Below, one piece after another: positions 6,229 to 14,314 of a DNA stretch of 32,139 nucleotides. The position numbers were made by a program, and so were the translations under genes. Position 1 is the first letter of the stretch. Each line of letters begins with the position of its first letter. This DNA comes from Erysipelotrichaceae bacterium (GTDB taxonomy: Bacteria; Bacillota_I; Bacilli_A; Erysipelotrichales; Erysipelotrichaceae): the NCBI GenBank assembly GCA_017539105.1, contig JAFYHQ010000018.1, positions 1-32,139 of the forward strand, given 5' to 3'. Below the pieces are notes generated by a model. It did not search any database and was not told the origin of the DNA. It worked only from the letters and a program-made list of their open reading frames with translations.

Positions 6229-7874
6229 ACGATCACGGAACCTCCGATGAATTCTCTTAAGATGGAGTTGTTCGGAACGATGTCATCGTCATAGATCACA
6301 TCGAAATATTTCAGGAAGTTCAGCATTCTTTGCGCTTCCCCATATTCCGGTTCATCTCGTTTGATACGCTTCAGCAATGGCTCGGCGTATTTTTTTAGTA
6401 CGGATAATTCATAAATGCAGTTGGAATTGAAGAAGACATCCGCCTTGTCGTTGTATGGGAAGATGTTCTTGTCTTCGCTGCTTCGTACGCTTGGCCACAT
6501 CTGTATCGTTCTCTGGGCCGGAGCGTTACGGAATTTATAGTCGCGTACCAGACGCCGCAGCATACGCGCATCGGTCGTAGAAATACGGTTGTGATGGTCG
6601 ATGGAAATCGGCGTGAACGGAGAGATGTAGATCTTGAACTTGTCGGAATCCGGAATGTTTTCGCTCATCTGGTCGTTCATCGCATGGATGCCTTCGATGA
6701 CCAGGATCTGGTCTTTCTCTAACGAAGTCATCCGTTCGCCATAGACTTTCTTGCCTTCGTTGAAGTCATATTTCGGAAGATCTACGGTCTTTCCGTCAAG
6801 AAGATCGCGGATATTGTTCCGGAATAACACGGTATCGATCGCATTGATGCTTTCAAGATCCGGCTGTCCGTTCTCATCATAGACGCGTTCATCCAGTTCT
6901 TTATAATAATCATCGGTTCCCATATATAAGGTACGGATGCCATTGACCGCCAGTTGGATGCACAGACGTTTCGCAAACGTCGTCTTTCCGGAACTGCTCG
7001 GTCCGCAGATCAGTACCAGACGGGACTGCCGTTCCTTGATCATATCAGCGATCTCGGCGATACGCTTTTCATGCAAGGCTTCCTGCATCAGGACCATCTC
7101 ATCGACGTTGTCATAAAGGATTCTCTCATTGAGGTCGCTGACGAAATTGACGTTCATCAGCTGTCCCCATTTGGTTGCTTCCGAAAAAGCGTTGTACAGC
7201 AGTTCCTGTTTCTCCTCCTCCGGCAGGACATTCGGATCCCCCGGATGCGGATATTTCAGGATCAGACCATTCTTGTAGCGGCAGACATCGAAGAGCTGCA
7301 CATAGGAAGTCGAAGGAACCAGATAATTGTAGAAGATCTGTATCTCATCCGCCAGAGAATAGATCTCGACATCGCTGATATTCATGACGCTGTCCAGGAG
7401 CTTTCCCGCTTCTTCCAGTTTCAGTCTCTTCGCCAGCAGGATCGCCGCATCCTTGGAGAAATGTTCCTTGATGATTGGCAGATCCAGATCGATGATCTCC
7501 CGCATTCTCTTGATCAGGGCAGCGACATCATCGTCATCGACTTTGTGGGTCAGTGTGATATACAGACCCTTATTCAAAGAGTTGTTGACAGTGACCAGGA
7601 CCTTCTTTCCAAACAGATCATGGACCGCTTTGATGAAGATAAGAATCAGACTGTTCTGATAGACCAGCCAGGCCTCCTGGTTGCGCAGATCCAGGAATTC
7701 TACCGTACTGTCGTGACTGATCTCATGCGTCAGAGCACGGTAGGCGTTATCCAGCTTCGCCAGATAGACCGGATAAGGAAGTTCGTTCTGTACATCTTTT
7801 AGGATGTCCTTCAGGGCCGTGCCATCGGGATACTGAAGATCTTTATGTAAATTGGTAATGGTAATCTTATTCAT
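6222..7874 (-). CDS. Nucleoside (uridine-type) kinase with N-terminal TGS/ThrRS-like domains
   Basis: The 550-residue cytoplasmic protein joins an N-terminal TGS-like region (about 1-60) and a threonyl-tRNA-synthetase-like second domain (about 65-225) to a C-terminal P-loop kinase of the uridine kinase/phosphoribulokinase family. The Walker A motif is GPSSSGKTT at 291-299. DDYYKELDE, YDFNEG and LVIEGIHAMND, typical of uridine kinases, follow. The family is widespread in Firmicutes and is usually annotated simply as nucleoside kinase; its true substrate and the reason for the synthetase-like part are not settled. It is a single gene between the feo regulator and the T-box leader, transcribed away from the latter. 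The start at 7874 has a modest GAAAGAAGTG site. Confidence 0.88.
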   Translation of the reverse strand: MNKITITNLHKDLQYPDGTALKDILKDVQNELPYPVYLAKLDNAYRALTHEISHDSTVEFLDLRNQEAWLVYQNSLILIFIKAVHDLFGKKVLVTVNNSLNKGLYITLTHKVDDDDVAALIKRMREIIDLDLPIIKEHFSKDAAILLAKRLKLEEAGKLLDSVMNISDVEIYSLADEIQIFYNYLVPSTSYVQLFDVCRYKNGLILKYPHPGDPNVLPEEEKQELLYNAFSEATKWGQLMNVNFVSDLNERILYDNVDEMVLMQEALHEKRIAEIADMIKERQSRLVLICGPSSSGKTTFAKRLCIQLAVNGIRTLYMGTDDYYKELDERVYDENGQPDLESINAIDTVLFRNNIRDLLDGKTVDLPKYDFNEGKKVYGERMTSLEKDQILVIEGIHAMNDQMSENIPDSDKFKIYISPFTPISIDHHNRISTTDARMLRRLVRDYKFRNAPAQRTIQMWPSVRSSEDKNIFPYNDKADVFFNSNCIYELSVLKKYAEPLLKRIKRDEPEYGEAQRMLNFLKYFDVIYDDDIVPNNSILREFIGGSVIVK

Positions 7875-7950
7875 GGTTTCACTTCTTTCTACATAATCAT
7901 TTTACTAAAGTTCTTTCAGAAAAACGAATCTTCCGTCAGGATCGCAGACA

Positions 7951-7980
7951 TTGACAACGTATCGTTTTTCAAAGTAGAAT
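7951..7980 (+). promoter_or_regulatory. Promoter of the T-box / tryptophan transporter transcript
   Basis: TTGACA (7951-7956), an 18-bp spacer and TAGAAT (7975-7980). The predicted start at about 7986-7988 is just upstream of T-box stem I. The -10 region AAGTAGAATAA almost repeats that of the tRNA promoter at 16441-16470. Confidence 0.85.
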
Positions 7981-7989
7981 AAATTAAAC

Positions 7990-8243
7990 CTGTGACGAAG
8001 GGTAAGTAGATCCTGTAAAGGTTCATTAAGAGAGCTGCGGAGGGTGGAAAAGCGGCAGAAAAGCGGGATCGAATGGACTTCTGAGGGCGAGCTGAAACGG
8101 AAACGGAGTATGCGAGACGCTGTGACGAGCGTAAAACAAGTCGGCATATGTCGGTATGCATGAGTGGGTATCATCGATACCAAGCCGGGTGGCACCGCAG
8201 GAATTATAGTCCTGTCCCAGCAAATATGGGGACAGGATTTTTT
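7990..8243 (+). promoter_or_regulatory. T-box leader riboswitch, tryptophan-specific
   Basis: A leader RNA that senses uncharged tRNA and controls the downstream transporter. Stem I shows the AGTAGA motif (8005-8010), the AGAGAG bulge region (about 8029-8034) and a GGGTGG-containing distal loop. The specifier loop contains GAATGGACTTC with codon TGG (Trp) at 8074-8076. Stem III is GGTATC/GATACC (8167-8172/8176-8181). The T-box sequence begins at 8184 with bulge TGGC (8190-8193). Its last base, C, would pair with a G discriminator base, as bacterial tRNA-Trp has. The antiterminator can form with GGG 8187-8189/CCC 8216-8218 and GCAGG 8197-8201/CCTGT 8211-8215. This is incompatible with the terminator at 8210-8237. 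The exact 5' boundary is approximate. Confidence 0.93.
8210..8243 (+). terminator. Regulated terminator of the T-box
   Basis: A 9-bp stem TCCTGTCCC (8210-8218) with GGGACAGGA (8229-8237), a 10-nt loop, then six T (8238-8243). The left arm is the same sequence used by the antiterminator, giving the on/off switch. Confidence 0.92.
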
Positions 8244-8264
8244 GTTCCCAGGAAAGGGTGAAAC

Positions 8265-9293
8265 ATGAAGAAACTGTTATCTATGCTTATCTGTCTGCTT
8301 ATGGTGTTGAGTCTTACGGCCTGTTCAGGAAATGAAACGGCTGATGAGTCTAACATTTACACCATCGGTATCTGCAACTATGTGGATGATGCTTCTTTGA
8401 ATCAGATCGTCGACAGCATCAAGGAACGGCTGAACGAATTATCAGAGAAGAACGGAGTCACGATCAAAATCAACGAAGACAATGCGAATGCCGATGCGAA
8501 TGTGCTGTCGCAGATCGTCAGCAATTTCATCGCGGATGAGGTCGATCTGATGATCGGCGTCGCTACTCCTGTGGCCTTGAATATGCAGGGCCAGACGGAA
8601 GACAATCCGATCCCTGTCGTCTTTGCAGCAGTGAGCGATCCTCTGGCAGTCGGTCTGGTCGAAAGCCTGGAAAAGCCGGGAGCCAACATCACGGGCACTT
8701 CCGATTATCTGGATACCAATGCAGTACTGGATCTGATGTTCGTGCTGGATCCGGAAATCACCGATGTCGGTCTTTTATATGATGTATCCCAGGATGCTTC
8801 GACGACCGCAATCAGACAGGCGAAAGAATTTCTGAACAAGAAAGGCGTTACGATCCATGAGAAGACCGGAACGAATGTGGATGAAATAAGACTGGCAGTC
8901 GGTTCTCTGATCAATGAAGGCGTCAGCGCTGTCTTTACGCCAAGCGATAACACGGTCATGACTGCGGAACTGTCGATCTATGAAGATCTGGCCAATGCCA
9001 AAGTGTTACATTTTGCCGGAGCGGATTCGTTCGCTTTGAATGGCGCGTTCCTTGGCTATGGCGTCGATTATGCCAATCTAGGAAAAGAGACTGCGGAAAT
9101 GGCCTTCGAGATCCTCGTATCGGGCAAATCTCCTGCGGAAATGCCGGTAAAGACATTTGATAACGGTATCGCTACGGTCAATACGGAAATCTGCGAACTG
9201 GTCGGATTGGATTATTCTGAAGTCGAAGCGCTGTTCGCTCCGCTTTGCAGCAAAGTCCAGCCGATTCAGACGGCAGAATATTTCGGAGAATAG
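8265..9293 (+). CDS. trpX: ABC transporter substrate-binding lipoprotein, TrpX-type
   Basis: Extracellular binding protein of the importer encoded with the next two genes. The 342-residue sequence has a lipoprotein signal peptide with lipobox LTAC and lipidated Cys20. The body matches the ABC substrate-binding family PF04392 by its TIGICNYVDDASLN opening, the IGVATPVALNMQ and PVVFAAVSDPLAVGLV blocks, and GANITGTSDYLD. Such proteins are named TrpX when preceded by a tryptophan T-box. Here the specifier TGG makes tryptophan (or a precursor) the best substrate guess; that is inferred from regulation, not from binding residues. It has a good GGAAAGGGTG ribosome site and is followed one base after its stop by the permease start. 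Confidence 0.9.
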   Translation: MKKLLSMLICLLMVLSLTACSGNETADESNIYTIGICNYVDDASLNQIVDSIKERLNELSEKNGVTIKINEDNANADANVLSQIVSNFIADEVDLMIGVATPVALNMQGQTEDNPIPVVFAAVSDPLAVGLVESLEKPGANITGTSDYLDTNAVLDLMFVLDPEITDVGLLYDVSQDASTTAIRQAKEFLNKKGVTIHEKTGTNVDEIRLAVGSLINEGVSAVFTPSDNTVMTAELSIYEDLANAKVLHFAGADSFALNGAFLGYGVDYANLGKETAEMAFEILVSGKSPAEMPVKTFDNGIATVNTEICELVGLDYSEVEALFAPLCSKVQPIQTAEYFGE

Positions 9294-9294
9294 G

Positions 9295-10191
9295 ATGCTG
9301 ATACGGACTGCGCTTGAATTAGGTCTCATCAGCTCGCTGACTGTGCTGGCTCTTTTCCTGAGCTACAGCATGCTGAATATCTGCGACCTGTCGACGGATG
9401 GCGTGTTTACGATCGGTGCCTGTGTCGGAGCTGTCGTCGCTTTGTGCGGGCATCCTTTCCTGTCGATCCTTGCTGCGATGGCGGCAGGCATGCTGACGGG
9501 CCTGATCACTGCCCTGCTTCAGACCAAGATGGGTGTCGATTCCCTCTTGTCGGGAATCATCGTCAACACCGCTTCTTTTTCCATCAATATCGCGATCATG
9601 GGCAAGAGTTCCCTTTTGAACATGAATAAGACCGTAACCGTCTTTACCATGCTGAAAGATCTTTTTCAGGATACTTTCCTGCAGAACTATCATATCCTGC
9701 TGATCAGTCTCTTCTTTGTGATCCTGATCTGTGTATTGCTGAATCTGTTTCTCAAGACACGTTTGGGTCTTGCCATCCGCGCCACCGGAAACAATCCGGT
9801 CATGGTAGAATCCTCTTCGATCGATCCTGCCTTTACGACGATCATCGGTCTGGCCATTTCTTCTTCCATTACCGCTTTATCCGGATGTCTTCTGGCTCAG
9901 GCACAGAAGTCCGTCAACATCGATATCGGTTCCGGCATCCTGACCATCTGTCTGGCATCCCTGCTGATCGGGAGGATCCTATCCAGAAATACTTCTGTCA
10001 CGATCGATACGATCCTGGCGATCCTTGGCGCAATCATCTTCCGGACGATCTACACAGCTGCCCTGCGTCTGAATATGCCCGCATATATGCTGAAGCTGGT
10101 ATCGGCCATCATCGTTCTAATCGCCATTTCTTTGCCTTACATGAAAGAACGTTATCTCTTATCCAGGAGAAAAAGGAGCCAGCATGCTTGA
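9295..10191 (+). CDS. trpY: ABC transporter permease, TrpY-type
   Basis: Membrane channel of the importer, 298 residues with about eight hydrophobic segments, of the BPD_transp_2 (branched-chain/ribose-like) type. It carries the family motif LSTDGVFTIGACVGA near the N-terminus and RATGNNPVMVESSSI, the probable ATPase-coupling loop. An open frame reaches back to 9157, but the start at 9295 is preferred: it follows the trpX stop directly, has GGAGA at 9286-9290, and the upstream in-frame residues simply overlap trpX. The stop overlaps the ATPase start by 8 bases. Confidence 0.92.
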   Translation: MLIRTALELGLISSLTVLALFLSYSMLNICDLSTDGVFTIGACVGAVVALCGHPFLSILAAMAAGMLTGLITALLQTKMGVDSLLSGIIVNTASFSINIAIMGKSSLLNMNKTVTVFTMLKDLFQDTFLQNYHILLISLFFVILICVLLNLFLKTRLGLAIRATGNNPVMVESSSIDPAFTTIIGLAISSSITALSGCLLAQAQKSVNIDIGSGILTICLASLLIGRILSRNTSVTIDTILAILGAIIFRTIYTAALRLNMPAYMLKLVSAIIVLIAISLPYMKERYLLSRRKRSQHA

Positions 10192-10969
10192 TCTGATGCA
10201 TATTTCTAAGACATATGATCCGGGTACGATCAATGAAAAGATCCTGTACCATGATTTCAGTTTCCACGTCGATCAGGGAGACTATATCACTATCGTTGGC
10301 GCAAATGGTTCCGGAAAAACGACTCTTTTTAATCTGATTGGAGGAAGGATACTTCCGGATGAAGGGATCGTCCTTCTTGATGGCAAAGATGTGACCTTCG
10401 AATCGGAACATAACCGTGCCCATGAGATCGGCAGACTCTTCCAGGATCCTTCCATGGGAACGGCTCCGGGACTGACGGTCTACGAGAATCTGGTTCTGGC
10501 TGCCAAAACAGGCGGATGGCTGTCTATGCCAAACAGTAATGACAAAGAATATCTGAAACAGAAACTGAAAGAACTGGACATCGGATTGGAAGAACGCATG
10601 AATCAGCGCGTCGGTACCTTATCCGGAGGACAAAGACAGGCTCTGGCCCTGGTCATGGCAACCATCCATCCTCCGAAGCTTCTGCTGCTCGATGAACATA
10701 CAGCTGCTTTGGATCCGCAAAGCGCAGAAAAAGTCACGCAGCTGACCGATCAGATCATCCAGGACAACAACATCACCTGTCTGATGATCACTCACGATCT
10801 CGATCAGGCGCTGCATACGGGAAACCGGACCATCATGTTGAATGAAGGAGAGATCGTTTATGATGTCTCTGGAAAAGATAGAGAAAAACTCGAGGCCGTT
10901 GACCTGATCCGCATCTTCAAAGAAAAGACCAGGAAATATCTCGATGACGAAGTATTATTAAATGTGTGA
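10184..10969 (+). CDS. trpZ: ABC transporter ATP-binding protein, TrpZ-type
   Basis: Cytoplasmic ATPase driving the importer, 261 residues. Walker A GANGSGKTT (39-47), signature LSGGQRQALALVMA and Walker B LLLLDEHTAALDP are intact, and the H-loop lies in MITHDLDQAL. AAGGAG precedes the ATG within the permease tail. The three genes are translationally coupled and controlled by the Trp T-box. The stop codon TGA (10967-10969) lies inside the left arm of the terminator. Confidence 0.93.
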   Translation: MLDLMHISKTYDPGTINEKILYHDFSFHVDQGDYITIVGANGSGKTTLFNLIGGRILPDEGIVLLDGKDVTFESEHNRAHEIGRLFQDPSMGTAPGLTVYENLVLAAKTGGWLSMPNSNDKEYLKQKLKELDIGLEERMNQRVGTLSGGQRQALALVMATIHPPKLLLLDEHTAALDPQSAEKVTQLTDQIIQDNNITCLMITHDLDQALHTGNRTIMLNEGEIVYDVSGKDREKLEAVDLIRIFKEKTRKYLDDEVLLNV

Positions 10970-10991
10970 CCCGTAAAGGTCACACATTTTT
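10960..10991 (+). terminator. Terminator of the trpXYZ operon
   Basis: A 12-bp perfect stem AAATGTGTGACC (10960-10971) with GGTCACACATTT (10978-10989), loop CGTAAA, then a T-rich tail. It includes the trpZ stop codon. Confidence 0.9.
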
Positions 10992-11010
10992 GTTTGTTTT
11001 GTTCAGGAAT

Positions 11011-11062
11011 GCGCATCAAAGAATGACGAATCACATTGTCAGAAGGATGCGCTTTTCTTTTT
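11011..11062 (+). repeat. Inverted repeat between convergent operons, possible second terminator
   Basis: GCGCATC (11011-11017) pairs with GATGCGC (11046-11052). The 28-nt interior itself holds a TGAC/GTCA pair (11024-11027, 11038-11041), and TTTTCTTTTTC follows on the plus strand. It may be a back-up terminator for trpXYZ; the opposite-strand side lacks a T tract. The evidence is modest. Confidence 0.4.
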
Positions 11063-11072
11063 CAGTTCGAAA

Positions 11073-11258
11073 CTATTTCTTGAAGAATTTCTTGATCAGA
11101 AGCAACGCAATGATGACGACTGCTACGATCAGAACGATCGGCAGATAAGAAACCGTCCTGCTGATCGGATCCGGTGCGATATCGGCGCACACGATACGCG
11201 TCAGGCCAAGAAAGAGTGTGACAACCAGCGATAAAACATTCAGAATATTTTTTGACAT
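11073..11258 (-). CDS. Small secreted/membrane-anchored protein, 61 aa, mature N-terminus DIAPDP
   Basis: Not a recognised named family. The 61 residues comprise a signal peptide (1 to about 25, ending TRIVCA), a very short proline-containing stretch DIAPDPISRTVSYL, one membrane helix (about 39-56, LPIVLIVAVVIIALLLI) and a basic tail KKFFKK. If cleaved after VCA the mature product would be about 36 residues, with DIAPDP outside. The start at 11258 has GGGAGG upstream. It overlaps the end of the preceding membrane gene by 19 bases, and a longer frame back to 11639 merely shadows the neighbours. It is the last gene of the operon and is probably functionally tied to the two membrane genes before it. 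Confidence 0.8.
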   Translation of the reverse strand: MSKNILNVLSLVVTLFLGLTRIVCADIAPDPISRTVSYLPIVLIVAVVIIALLLIKKFFKK

Positions 11259-11584
11259 AACAAACCTCCCAGAATCGAAACAAGATTCAATATCACAGAC
11301 AGGAACAGGCAGTTCCTGTCGGATAAACAGTTTTTGTAGATCAGGTATTCGGCATAGATGACCAGCGGTTCCAGCAGGACATAGGTCAGGATCGTACCTG
11401 TCTTTATACCTAAATGATACATCAGAATCAGTGAAAAATAGACAAGAAGCGGATTTGTGATGATATTTACAAGAACGGTGAGAAGCAGTTCTTTCTTTGT
11501 ACGCAAGCCCAGAATATATGCCGCGATCATCTCGAAAAGAATCGTCAGCAGCAATGGTTTCAGATATACCGTCAGTCCGTTCAT
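11240..11584 (-). CDS. Small integral membrane protein with TNP motif, 114 aa, function unknown
   Basis: Four hydrophobic segments in 114 residues. Notable features are Glu18 in the first helix, the motif LVNIITNP (38-45), Glu72 and Glu79 in a third segment (LEPLVIYAEYLIYK), and the ending SVILNLVSILGGLL. I recognise the general pattern (intramembrane Glu residues, an N-x-TNP block, a final N-x-x-S) from uncharacterised Firmicutes proteins but no function. ATG at 11584 overlaps the upstream stop in ATGA; a longer in-frame start at 11620 is less likely. It is translationally coupled to both neighbours, suggesting a three-protein membrane unit. Confidence 0.82.
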   Translation of the reverse strand: MNGLTVYLKPLLLTILFEMIAAYILGLRTKKELLLTVLVNIITNPLLVYFSLILMYHLGIKTGTILTYVLLEPLVIYAEYLIYKNCLSDRNCLFLSVILNLVSILGGLLCQKIF

Positions 11585-12618
11585 CTGTCCTTCCCTTCTG
11601 AAATATCGGAAGCGATCCAAAGCAGAACCAGCGAAACAAGAGAAGCGATCGTACCGAATGGGAACGGAGAGATGTTTTTCAGATATCCATAATGCACCGG
11701 AAGATAGCCGATAAACAGACCGAAAGTCAGGATACCGAAAGCCATTCCCGGCATTCTTTTCATCTTCTGCACAAGCAGATATAATGTCAGAGGCATGGTC
11801 ATATTGAAGGCAAACAGCGCCAGCAATCCGGCAATCGATTCATTTCCGAAAACATATGCGATCGCTGCCGCCAGCAGACTGAAGAGGATCGTTTTCTTCA
11901 TCCCGAATCTCGCAGAAAGAAAACCCCCTTCCGTCTTTCCCGATGCCAAAGCGATCGTTGCGACGATCGTCAGAAAAGCGCCATTCTTCCAGGAAAACGA
12001 CATGGCCAGACCCGTCACGGAACGGATGACTACCACAGCAAAGCATAGCGCTGCCAGATACGAAAGATCTCTGTCAAACGCGATGGTTTGCTGCTCATGA
12101 TATTCGTTTTCCGTCCGATTGATTCCCAGGATGATTCCAAGCATCACAAGCATGACCGATACGATCAGACGTATGGTTTCAAACAAAGCAGAGCCGTGAT
12201 ACAGGATACCCAGGATCAGACCGATCGCGCCAGGCGCGACAAAAGTGCCTAATCCCCTTCCATTCAGATCACTGTCATCGTCCTCATGGATCGTGATCAC
12301 GCCTCCTCCTACATGAAAGAAGGCATTCCCAATGCCAAGGATCACATGCGAACAGAACGAACCGAGTATCGTCAACGCGATGCCTGTGACCGTAAAAACG
12401 AAACCGGGAAGAAAAGATTTCTTTTTCTGATCGGACCAGAGATCAAGAAGGATGCCGAATGGCATCTGCAACGCAAAGGCACAGAAATTGTATAACAGGA
12501 AAGCTTCGTATCTTTCTTTGAAACAGCGATACAGTGAAAAGGCACATAGAAAATCAATGCCCATATGACACAGCGATAATAAACCGATCCTGCATGCCGC
12601 TCTGTTTCTATCCATCAT
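11581..12618 (-). CDS. MFS-like multi-span membrane protein
   Basis: About ten to twelve hydrophobic segments over 345 residues, with the major-facilitator-like element DLWSDQKKK between early helices and the motif GIGNAFFHVGGGV around residues 95-107. A similar glycine/His motif occurs in relatives of the fosmidomycin-resistance transporters, but the protein is shorter than a usual MFS carrier (about 400), and no substrate can be assigned. The first two codons are both ATG; the second (12615) is spaced better from the AGG ribosome site. It follows pepF by 4 bases, and its stop overlaps the next gene's start in ATGA. Confidence 0.8.
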   Translation of the reverse strand: MMDRNRAACRIGLLSLCHMGIDFLCAFSLYRCFKERYEAFLLYNFCAFALQMPFGILLDLWSDQKKKSFLPGFVFTVTGIALTILGSFCSHVILGIGNAFFHVGGGVITIHEDDDSDLNGRGLGTFVAPGAIGLILGILYHGSALFETIRLIVSVMLVMLGIILGINRTENEYHEQQTIAFDRDLSYLAALCFAVVVIRSVTGLAMSFSWKNGAFLTIVATIALASGKTEGGFLSARFGMKKTILFSLLAAAIAYVFGNESIAGLLALFAFNMTMPLTLYLLVQKMKRMPGMAFGILTFGLFIGYLPVHYGYLKNISPFPFGTIASLVSLVLLWIASDISEGKDR

Positions 12619-12622
12619 AAAC

Positions 12623-14314
12623 CTACAGTTTCATATCATCGATCTTATCCAGTTCTTCTTTCATCTTCGAAGCGACTTCAATCAGGCATCCGTCTTCGAA
12701 CGGAACCTTCAGATTCGCTTCTCTGACGATCTCGGTGAATGTTTTGGTGCCTCCCAGTTCACAGATATGGACATAATCTTTCCAGGCATTCTCATCCCTG
12801 TTCAACATCCTGACGAAGAACTGCAAGGCACATACTTGTGCCAGGGTGTAATCGATGTAGTAGAACGGAGATTCGAAAATGTGCCCCTGGCGGTAGAAGT
12901 AACCGCCGCGTTCCAGAAGATCGAATCCTTCGTAAGAAATATCCGGCTTATAGATCTTTTCCAGCTTTCTCCAGGTCGCTTTCCGTTCTTCCGGAATCAT
13001 TTCCGGATGGGCATAGACTTCATGCTGGAAATGATCGACCAGACAGCCATAAGGCAGGAAAGAAACGGAATCCGCAATATGGAAGAAACGGTATTTCTCC
13101 GCATCTTCCTTGAAGAACAGTTCCGACCAGGGATGCGCAAAGAATTCCATCGACATCGAATCGATTTCTGCAGACTCCATCGTCGGGAAACACATATCCG
13201 GGATCTCGACATGTTTCAGAGTGGAATACGCCTGGAAGGCATGACCTGCTTCATGCGTCAACGTATCAACATCGCCTGCGGTGCCATTGGAGTTCGCGAA
13301 AATGAAAGGAACACGGTAATCATAGATGCCTGTGCAATAGCCTCCCATCTCTTTGTTCGGCCGGGTAGGCAGATCGAAGAGTTCCTGATCGACCATCATC
13401 CTGAAGAATGCGCCTGTCTCTTCGGACATCTCGGTATACATCTTCAAAGCGGCTTCGACCAGTTCATCCAGTGTTCCATGAGGCTTCGGATTGCCTGTCT
13501 TGAAATTATATGCGGTATCGTAGCACTGCAGCCGATCGACGCCGATGCGGCGTGCCTGCCGTTCACGTAATTCTACGGTCAATGGAACGATATCCCTGAT
13601 GACCTGACTGCGGTAGTTTTCAACCATTTTCGCATCATAATCCAGACGGTCCATTCTCAGATATCCCAAAGGAATGAAATTCTCATAGCCAAGCTTCTTT
13701 GCGATCCGGTCTCTTACCTTGACCAGCTTGTCGTAGATCTCATCGAAACGGCTTTCGTTTTCCACGAAGAAATTCACATATGCTTCGGTTGCCCGTTTAC
13801 GCAGTTCGCGGTCATCGTCCATCATTTTCGGAGAAATGGAAGCAAGATTATATGTCTCGCCATCAAACTCGATCTTGGCGGAAGCTTTCAACTTGCCATA
13901 TTCGCTAGCCAGCTTGTTTTCTTCCTGCAGATCTTCGACGATCTCTTCAGAGAACGATTTCAAATGATTCTCTGCAATCAGAAAATAAGGACGCGGAATC
14001 TCCAGTTCCTCCCGGAACGGACAGTCCAGCACGGTTTTAGACAGCTCTACTTCGTATTTCTGAAGCAGCGGTCCGGTTTCATCCCAGTAGTTTCTTTCTT
14101 TGTCATAGAACTGATCCGAAGTATCGATGCTGTGACGGATGTAGCACAATTCTTCCATCGTTATGATATGGCCGCGGAATGTATTGAGTTCATGAAAGAC
14201 TTTCATGAAGCTATCCGCATCCGTGCAGGCTTTCAGTTCCGCCAGCCTTCGTTCATATTCGTTCTTCAGTTCTTCAAAATCAAGATGTTCATACTTGAAG
14301 TCCTTGAATTTCAT
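12623..14314 (-). CDS. M3-family oligoendopeptidase (PepF-like)
   Basis: A cytoplasmic zinc metallopeptidase that cleaves short peptides. The 563-residue protein shows the HExxH site in DTLTHEAGHAFQAY and the downstream Glu ligand region TMESAEIDSMSMEFFAHPW. The N-terminal helical part is typical of the M3 family. The chosen ATG at 14314 overlaps the miaA stop in ATGA and has GGGGGAA 8 bases upstream; the longer frame to 14338 lacks such a site. It sits between miaA and the membrane cassette within a compact operon. The exact substrate range is unknown. Confidence 0.93.
   Translation of the reverse strand: MKFKDFKYEHLDFEELKNEYERRLAELKACTDADSFMKVFHELNTFRGHIITMEELCYIRHSIDTSDQFYDKERNYWDETGPLLQKYEVELSKTVLDCPFREELEIPRPYFLIAENHLKSFSEEIVEDLQEENKLASEYGKLKASAKIEFDGETYNLASISPKMMDDDRELRKRATEAYVNFFVENESRFDEIYDKLVKVRDRIAKKLGYENFIPLGYLRMDRLDYDAKMVENYRSQVIRDIVPLTVELRERQARRIGVDRLQCYDTAYNFKTGNPKPHGTLDELVEAALKMYTEMSEETGAFFRMMVDQELFDLPTRPNKEMGGYCTGIYDYRVPFIFANSNGTAGDVDTLTHEAGHAFQAYSTLKHVEIPDMCFPTMESAEIDSMSMEFFAHPWSELFFKEDAEKYRFFHIADSVSFLPYGCLVDHFQHEVYAHPEMIPEERKATWRKLEKIYKPDISYEGFDLLERGGYFYRQGHIFESPFYYIDYTLAQVCALQFFVRMLNRDENAWKDYVHICELGGTKTFTEIVREANLKVPFEDGCLIEVASKMKEELDKIDDMKL

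Noticed and set aside
9157-9294. Longer start for the permease gene
   Set aside because: The extra residues overlap trpX in another frame; the ATG at 9295 has a ribosome site and gives the normal N-terminus.
11259-11639. 188-residue version of the small DIAPDP protein
   Set aside because: The upstream part is an out-of-frame reading of two neighbouring membrane genes. The ATG at 11258 has a GGGAGG site and starts a clean signal peptide.
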